Shown here one piece after another: positions 60,745 through 64,000 of a DNA stretch of 64,000 nt; the first letter of the stretch is position 1; each line of letters starts with the position of its first letter. Origin of the DNA: Candidatus Hydrogenedentota bacterium (GTDB taxonomy: Bacteria; Hydrogenedentota; Hydrogenedentia; Hydrogenedentales; JAEUWI01). The stretch lies in the NCBI GenBank assembly GCA_019637335.1, contig JAHBVV010000001.1:62001-126000 (forward strand), in the 5' to 3' direction. A model generated the notes under the pieces. That model saw nothing but the letters and a program-made list of their open reading frames with translations, did no database searches and was not told where the DNA came from. Both the position numbers and the translations under genes were made by a program.

Positions 60745-61916
60745 TGGCGACGCAGGTCATACCGATAGGGCCCTATCATCCGCTCCAGGAGGAGCCGGAA
60801 TTCTTCCGGCTTACGATCGAGGGCGAACGCGTGGTCGCCGCCGACCTCGAGCTCGGCTATAACCACCGGGGCATTGAGAAGCTGTCGGAGCGGAAGACTT
60901 TCGATCAGTCCACCTTCGTGGTCGAACGGATCTGCGGCATCTGCTCCACGAGCCACCCCTACGCGTACACGCTCGCGGTTGAGGATATCGAGGGGATTCA
61001 GGCGCCGCCGCGCGCGCAGTACATCCGCACCATTATCGCCGAGGGCGAGCGCATTCACTCGCACCTGCTCTGGCTCGGGCTGGCGGGCCATTTTCTGGGC
61101 TACAACACCGTGTTCATGTGGGGCTGGAAGCTGCGGGAAGAAATCCTCGACGTCATGGAGATCCTCTCCGGCAACCGGAACAACTACGCGATGTTCAAGC
61201 CGGGCGGCGTGCGCCGGGATATCCGTCCGCAGGACATCCCGGTCGTTTTGACGAAGATCGAGGGCATAGTTCCCACGCTCCAGATGCTGTTGGACGCGGT
61301 GCGGGACGATCCGGTGATTCACGCGCGGACCGCCGGCGTGGGCATGCTCTCGAAGGCGGGCGCGCTCGCCTGGGGCGCGCTCGGGCCGACCGCGCGGGCC
61401 TCGGGGGTGCGCCGCGACGTCCGGAAGGATTCCCCCTACGGCGCCTACGGGGATATGGAGTGGGACCTGATCGCGGCCGAGAACGGCGATGTGTACGACA
61501 AGCTCGTCATCCGGCTCCGCGAGATGTTGGAGTCCGTGAAAATACTCCGCTACTGCCTCAAATCGCTCCCGGACGGCCCCATCGACCTGAACGTGAAGCA
61601 CATTCCGCCGGGCGAGGGCATCGGCCATGTCGAGGCGCCGCGCGGCGAGTGTTTCCATTACGTGCGGAGCGACGGGACCAACCTCCCCGTGCGCCACAAG
61701 GTGCGCGCGCCGACCTACATGAACCTGCCCACCTTCCAGGAGACGGTGGTGGGATCGATGATCTCCGACGCGGCCATCATTCTGGCGGCCATCGACCCGT
61801 GTTACTGCTGCACCGAGCGCATGGGGGTGTACGACCCCGGCGGGAAACGCCGCTACACCGGCGCGGAGCTCGTGCGCCTGTGCCAGGAAAAAACCGAACG
61901 GTTGAGGAAAGGATGA
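60744..61916 (+). CDS. Group 4 [NiFe] hydrogenase large subunit
   Basis: Catalytic subunit holding the Ni-Fe site, 390 residues. Both Cys pairs are present: ERICGICSTSHPYAY with Cys64 and Cys67, and AIDPCYCCTERM with Cys353 and Cys356. It is thus a true hydrogenase and not a NuoD-type subunit, which lacks them. The spacing and the length (about 390 residues) fit the energy-converting Mbh/Ech-like group. The tail after Cys356 is about 34 residues, so maturation protease cleavage is possible but cannot be judged from sequence alone. No maturation genes (hyp) are in the window. Confidence 0.95.
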   Translation: MATQVIPIGPYHPLQEEPEFFRLTIEGERVVAADLELGYNHRGIEKLSERKTFDQSTFVVERICGICSTSHPYAYTLAVEDIEGIQAPPRAQYIRTIIAEGERIHSHLLWLGLAGHFLGYNTVFMWGWKLREEILDVMEILSGNRNNYAMFKPGGVRRDIRPQDIPVVLTKIEGIVPTLQMLLDAVRDDPVIHARTAGVGMLSKAGALAWGALGPTARASGVRRDVRKDSPYGAYGDMEWDLIAAENGDVYDKLVIRLREMLESVKILRYCLKSLPDGPIDLNVKHIPPGEGIGHVEAPRGECFHYVRSDGTNLPVRHKVRAPTYMNLPTFQETVVGSMISDAAIILAAIDPCYCCTERMGVYDPGGKRRYTGAELVRLCQEKTERLRKG

Positions 61917-61923
61917 CCGCACC

Positions 61924-63573
61924 ATGCCCGATACCGGCGCCCATATCGTCATCGACCGGCTTTCCGGGCTGGCCGCCGGCGGGCTCGGCGTATTCTTCGT
62001 CCTGATCGCCGTGTACGCCGCTGGCTACCTGCGCGGGCGGGGCGGCCGGGTCCGGTTCTACGCCGCGCTGTCGGCCACGGCGCTGCTGTCCGTGGGCGCG
62101 GTGCTGGCCAACCATCTTATAGTGCTGGCGGTGTGCTGGGGCGCGACCGGCCTCTTCATGTACCTGCTGATCGGCATGCCCCGAACCGAGGGCGCGGCCG
62201 CCGCCGCAAAAAAAACCTTCATCATCCTCGGCGCGACAGACGCATTCATGCTTTTGGGCCTGGCGTTCCTCTGGAGGCTGGACAGCCCGCTGTACCTGGA
62301 CCAGGTACACCTGGCGCTCGACACGCCCGAAGCGATCTGGGCGTACCTCCTCCTGGCCGCGGCCGCGCTGGCCAAGGCGGGCGCCATGCCCTTCCATTCC
62401 TGGGTCGCGGACACCGCCGAGCACGCGCCCGTCCCGGTGACGGCCTTTCTCCCCGCCTCCGCCGACAAGCTGCTGGGCATCTACCTGCTGTTGCGCCTGA
62501 ACACCGGCCCCTTCGTGCTGCCGCCGTGGGCGCACGCTGTTCTGCTGGCGATCGGAAGCGTCACCATCGTTGGCGCGGTGCTGATGGCGCTGGTGCAGCA
62601 CGATCTTAAACGCCTGCTCGGCTATCACGCTGTGAGCCAGGTGGGCTACATGGTGGTTGGAATTGGCGCGGGTAACCCGATCGGGATCGCGGGCGGGCTC
62701 TTTCACATGCTCAACAACGCCCTCTACAAGACCGCCCTGTTTCTGTGCGCCGGCAACGTGGAACGGCAGGCGGGCACGACCGACCTCAACCGGCTCGGCG
62801 GGCTCGCGCGGACCATGCCCTGGACATTCGCCATCTTCTGCACGGCGAGCCTGGCGATTGCGGGCATTCCCCCGCTCAATGGGTTCACTTCGAAGTGGAT
62901 GATCTACCAGGGTCTGCTCGAACGGGGACGGGACGGCGATCCGTGGTGGGCGGTATGGATTATTTGCGCGCTGTTCGGCAGCGTGCTCACCCTGGCGAGC
63001 TTTGTGAAGCTCGCGCACGCCGTGTTCCTCGGGCAGCCCAGCGCGGATCCGCCAAGGCAAGTGGCCGGCGAGGCCAGCCCGATCATGTGGGCGCCCGCGG
63101 CCCTGCTGGCGTTGGTGTGCGTTGTGTTTGGACTTTTCGCCTGGGCCGTACCGCTCCACCTCCTGGTCTATCCCGCCGTGCCGGACGTTCCGGTGTTCGC
63201 CGGGCTGTGGCAGCCGCTGCGGGTATCCCTGGCGCTCCTGTTGGCCCTCGGCGGCGGCGCCCTATTCTACGCGGCGGCTGTTCGTGGCCATGTGCGGATC
63301 GTGGAGCCTTTTGTGGGGGGCGAGCGGCTCGCATCCCATCCCGAAATGCGCCTCTCCGGGACCGATTTCTACGACACCATCGAAAACCTGCCCGTTCTGC
63401 GCGGTGTGTACCGCGCCGCGCGCAACGGGCATCTGGACGTTTACGAATGGGGCAAACGCCTCGCGCTCGGGCTGAACCGCGCGCTCGCGGGATTGCACAA
63501 CGGGCTGCTGCCCCGCTATCTCGCGTGGATGATCGCGGCGGCATTGCTGCTGCTCTGCGTGCTCTGGAGGTAA
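61924..63573 (+). CDS. Antiporter-like proton/ion pump subunit (NuoL/N, MbhH/MrpD family)
   Basis: A 549-residue protein with about 14 membrane helices, related to complex I antiporter subunits. Conserved parts include ALAKAGAMPFHSWVADTAEHAPVPVTAFL (landmarks AKAGAMPFHSWV and APVPVTAFL, about 150-180), LVQHDLKRLLGYHAVSQVGYM (landmark KRLLGYHAVSQ, about 224) and GIPPLNGFTSKW (about 317). The last 100 residues form a loop-like tail with a DTIENLPVLRGVYRAARNG motif seen in MrpD/MbhH-type proteins. ATG 61924 follows AAAGGA. It supplies the ion-translocation module of the hydrogenase. Confidence 0.92.
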   Translation: MPDTGAHIVIDRLSGLAAGGLGVFFVLIAVYAAGYLRGRGGRVRFYAALSATALLSVGAVLANHLIVLAVCWGATGLFMYLLIGMPRTEGAAAAAKKTFIILGATDAFMLLGLAFLWRLDSPLYLDQVHLALDTPEAIWAYLLLAAAALAKAGAMPFHSWVADTAEHAPVPVTAFLPASADKLLGIYLLLRLNTGPFVLPPWAHAVLLAIGSVTIVGAVLMALVQHDLKRLLGYHAVSQVGYMVVGIGAGNPIGIAGGLFHMLNNALYKTALFLCAGNVERQAGTTDLNRLGGLARTMPWTFAIFCTASLAIAGIPPLNGFTSKWMIYQGLLERGRDGDPWWAVWIICALFGSVLTLASFVKLAHAVFLGQPSADPPRQVAGEASPIMWAPAALLALVCVVFGLFAWAVPLHLLVYPAVPDVPVFAGLWQPLRVSLALLLALGGGALFYAAAVRGHVRIVEPFVGGERLASHPEMRLSGTDFYDTIENLPVLRGVYRAARNGHLDVYEWGKRLALGLNRALAGLHNGLLPRYLAWMIAAALLLLCVLWR

Positions 63574-63579
63574 CCCAAC

Positions 63580-64000
63580 ATGGCCGCCATCTACCTGCTG
63601 CTGATCCTGGCCATCGCCGGCGCGGTCATTGCGCTGGAAGCGCGGGAAATCCTTTCGTCGGTCATCGCTGTGGGGGCGTCCGGCCTGGCGCTGTCGCTGG
63701 CCTTTCTCCTGCTTCAGGCGCCGGACGTGGCCATCACCCAGTACGTCGTCGAGATTGTGAGCGTGGTCATCCTCATTCGCGCGGCGGGCGTTGCGGGCGG
63801 TGGCGAGAGGGACGCCAACGCGCGCGGCGGGCGGGCCAACGCCGTTGTCGCGGGTCTGTTTATCGCGGTCCTGTTTGCGGTGGTGTGGCGCGCCCCGCCG
63901 GAGCTGCCGCCCTTTGGCGCGCCCGCTATGGTCGTGTCGCAGGCCTATGTGGACCGGGGGCTGGCCGAAACGGGCGCCGCCAACGTGGTTTCCTCGGTCA
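63580..64000 (+). CDS. MbhD/MbhE-like (DUF4040) membrane subunit, cut by window edge
   Basis: Partial gene; 140 codons are visible and the frame is open at the end. The first 65 residues form three helices with the DUF4040 pattern GASGLALSLAFLLLQAPDVAITQYVVE (landmark LLQAPDVAITQYV). A further helix follows (about 88-103), and the visible part ends GAANVVSSV, which resembles the start of the MnhB/MbhE NVVT...RG motif. This suggests a fused MbhD-MbhE-type subunit of an Mrp-like module. ATG 63580 is 7 bases after the antiporter stop, with GGAGG at 63566-63570. More Mrp/Mbh genes probably follow. Confidence 0.85.
   Translation, partial: MAAIYLLLILAIAGAVIALEAREILSSVIAVGASGLALSLAFLLLQAPDVAITQYVVEIVSVVILIRAAGVAGGGERDANARGGRANAVVAGLFIAVLFAVVWRAPPELPPFGAPAMVVSQAYVDRGLAETGAANVVSSV

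Overview
This 64 kb window is a GC-rich bacterial chromosome segment that is densely coded, mostly on the + strand, with strong G/C preference at third codon positions. It carries core genes (rpoB, rpoC, rpsU, proS, eno, ispE, ybeY, a tRNA-Val). It also has lineage hints: a DUF1800/DUF1501 pair, a long CusA-type RND pump, secreted beta-helix/GH43-like and GH36-like proteins, and rpoBC detached from rplKAJL. Together these suggest an uncultured PVC-like or Hydrogenedentota-like bacterium with an outer membrane. No rRNA or marker comparison was possible, so the phylum is only a guess.

Layout. 0.3-8.3 kb: a small Cys-rich secreted protein followed by a CusB-CusA-CusC-type heavy-metal efflux operon. 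8.3-9.3 kb: no genes, but two MITE-like elements, one with 77-bp inverted ends and one with a perfect 10-bp target duplication. 9.4-19.4 kb: proS, rpsU, rpoB, rpoC. 19.5-23.0 kb: a SurA/PpiC-like foldase, a membrane protein, eno and an FtsB-like protein. 23.0-29.7 kb: a tightly overlapping PhoH / PgpH-type HD / YbeY / two CorC-like proteins operon, then a DUF502 protein. 30.6-35.3 kb: a secreted carbohydrate-active-looking protein, and a preQ1 pathway set (queE, a tandem queD-like gene, queF, and convergent queC). 35.5-44.1 kb: a GH36-like secreted protein, an ABC1/UbiB kinase, ispE, a zinc-ribbon microprotein, a pair of membrane-linked dynamin-like GTPases and a TPR protein.

44.5-46.6 kb is the main accessory region. 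It is an array of imperfect palindromes (GTCATTCCC.../...GGGAATGAC type) wrapped around a small GIY-YIG nuclease gene. A 202-bp MITE has inserted into one palindrome with a GAAC target duplication. An AT-richer foreign-looking stretch follows. 46.9-56.1 kb holds small membrane/secreted proteins (including TspO), tRNA-Val, DUF1501 and DUF1800 proteins, a VWA-OmpA lipoprotein, and a receiver-HD-GYP-like regulator. Two more copies of the CAGGGCAATCGC-ended MITE lie here.

56.5 kb to the window end is a large energy-converting group 4 [NiFe] hydrogenase operon. A sulfhydrogenase-type Fe-S/flavin pair (HydB- and HydG-like) comes first. It is followed by a polyferredoxin, a NuoH-like membrane anchor broken by an apparent single-base frameshift, the small subunit, a NuoC-like subunit and a large subunit with all four Ni-Fe cysteines. 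An antiporter subunit and an MbhD-like subunit follow, the last cut by the window edge. The layout suggests H2 turnover linked to NAD(P)(H) and to ion pumping.

The most unusual items are the nuclease-in-palindrome array, the nested MITE families with visible target duplications, the HydBG-linked hydrogenase with its broken NuoH, and a tandem QueD in which each half has lost a different catalytic residue.
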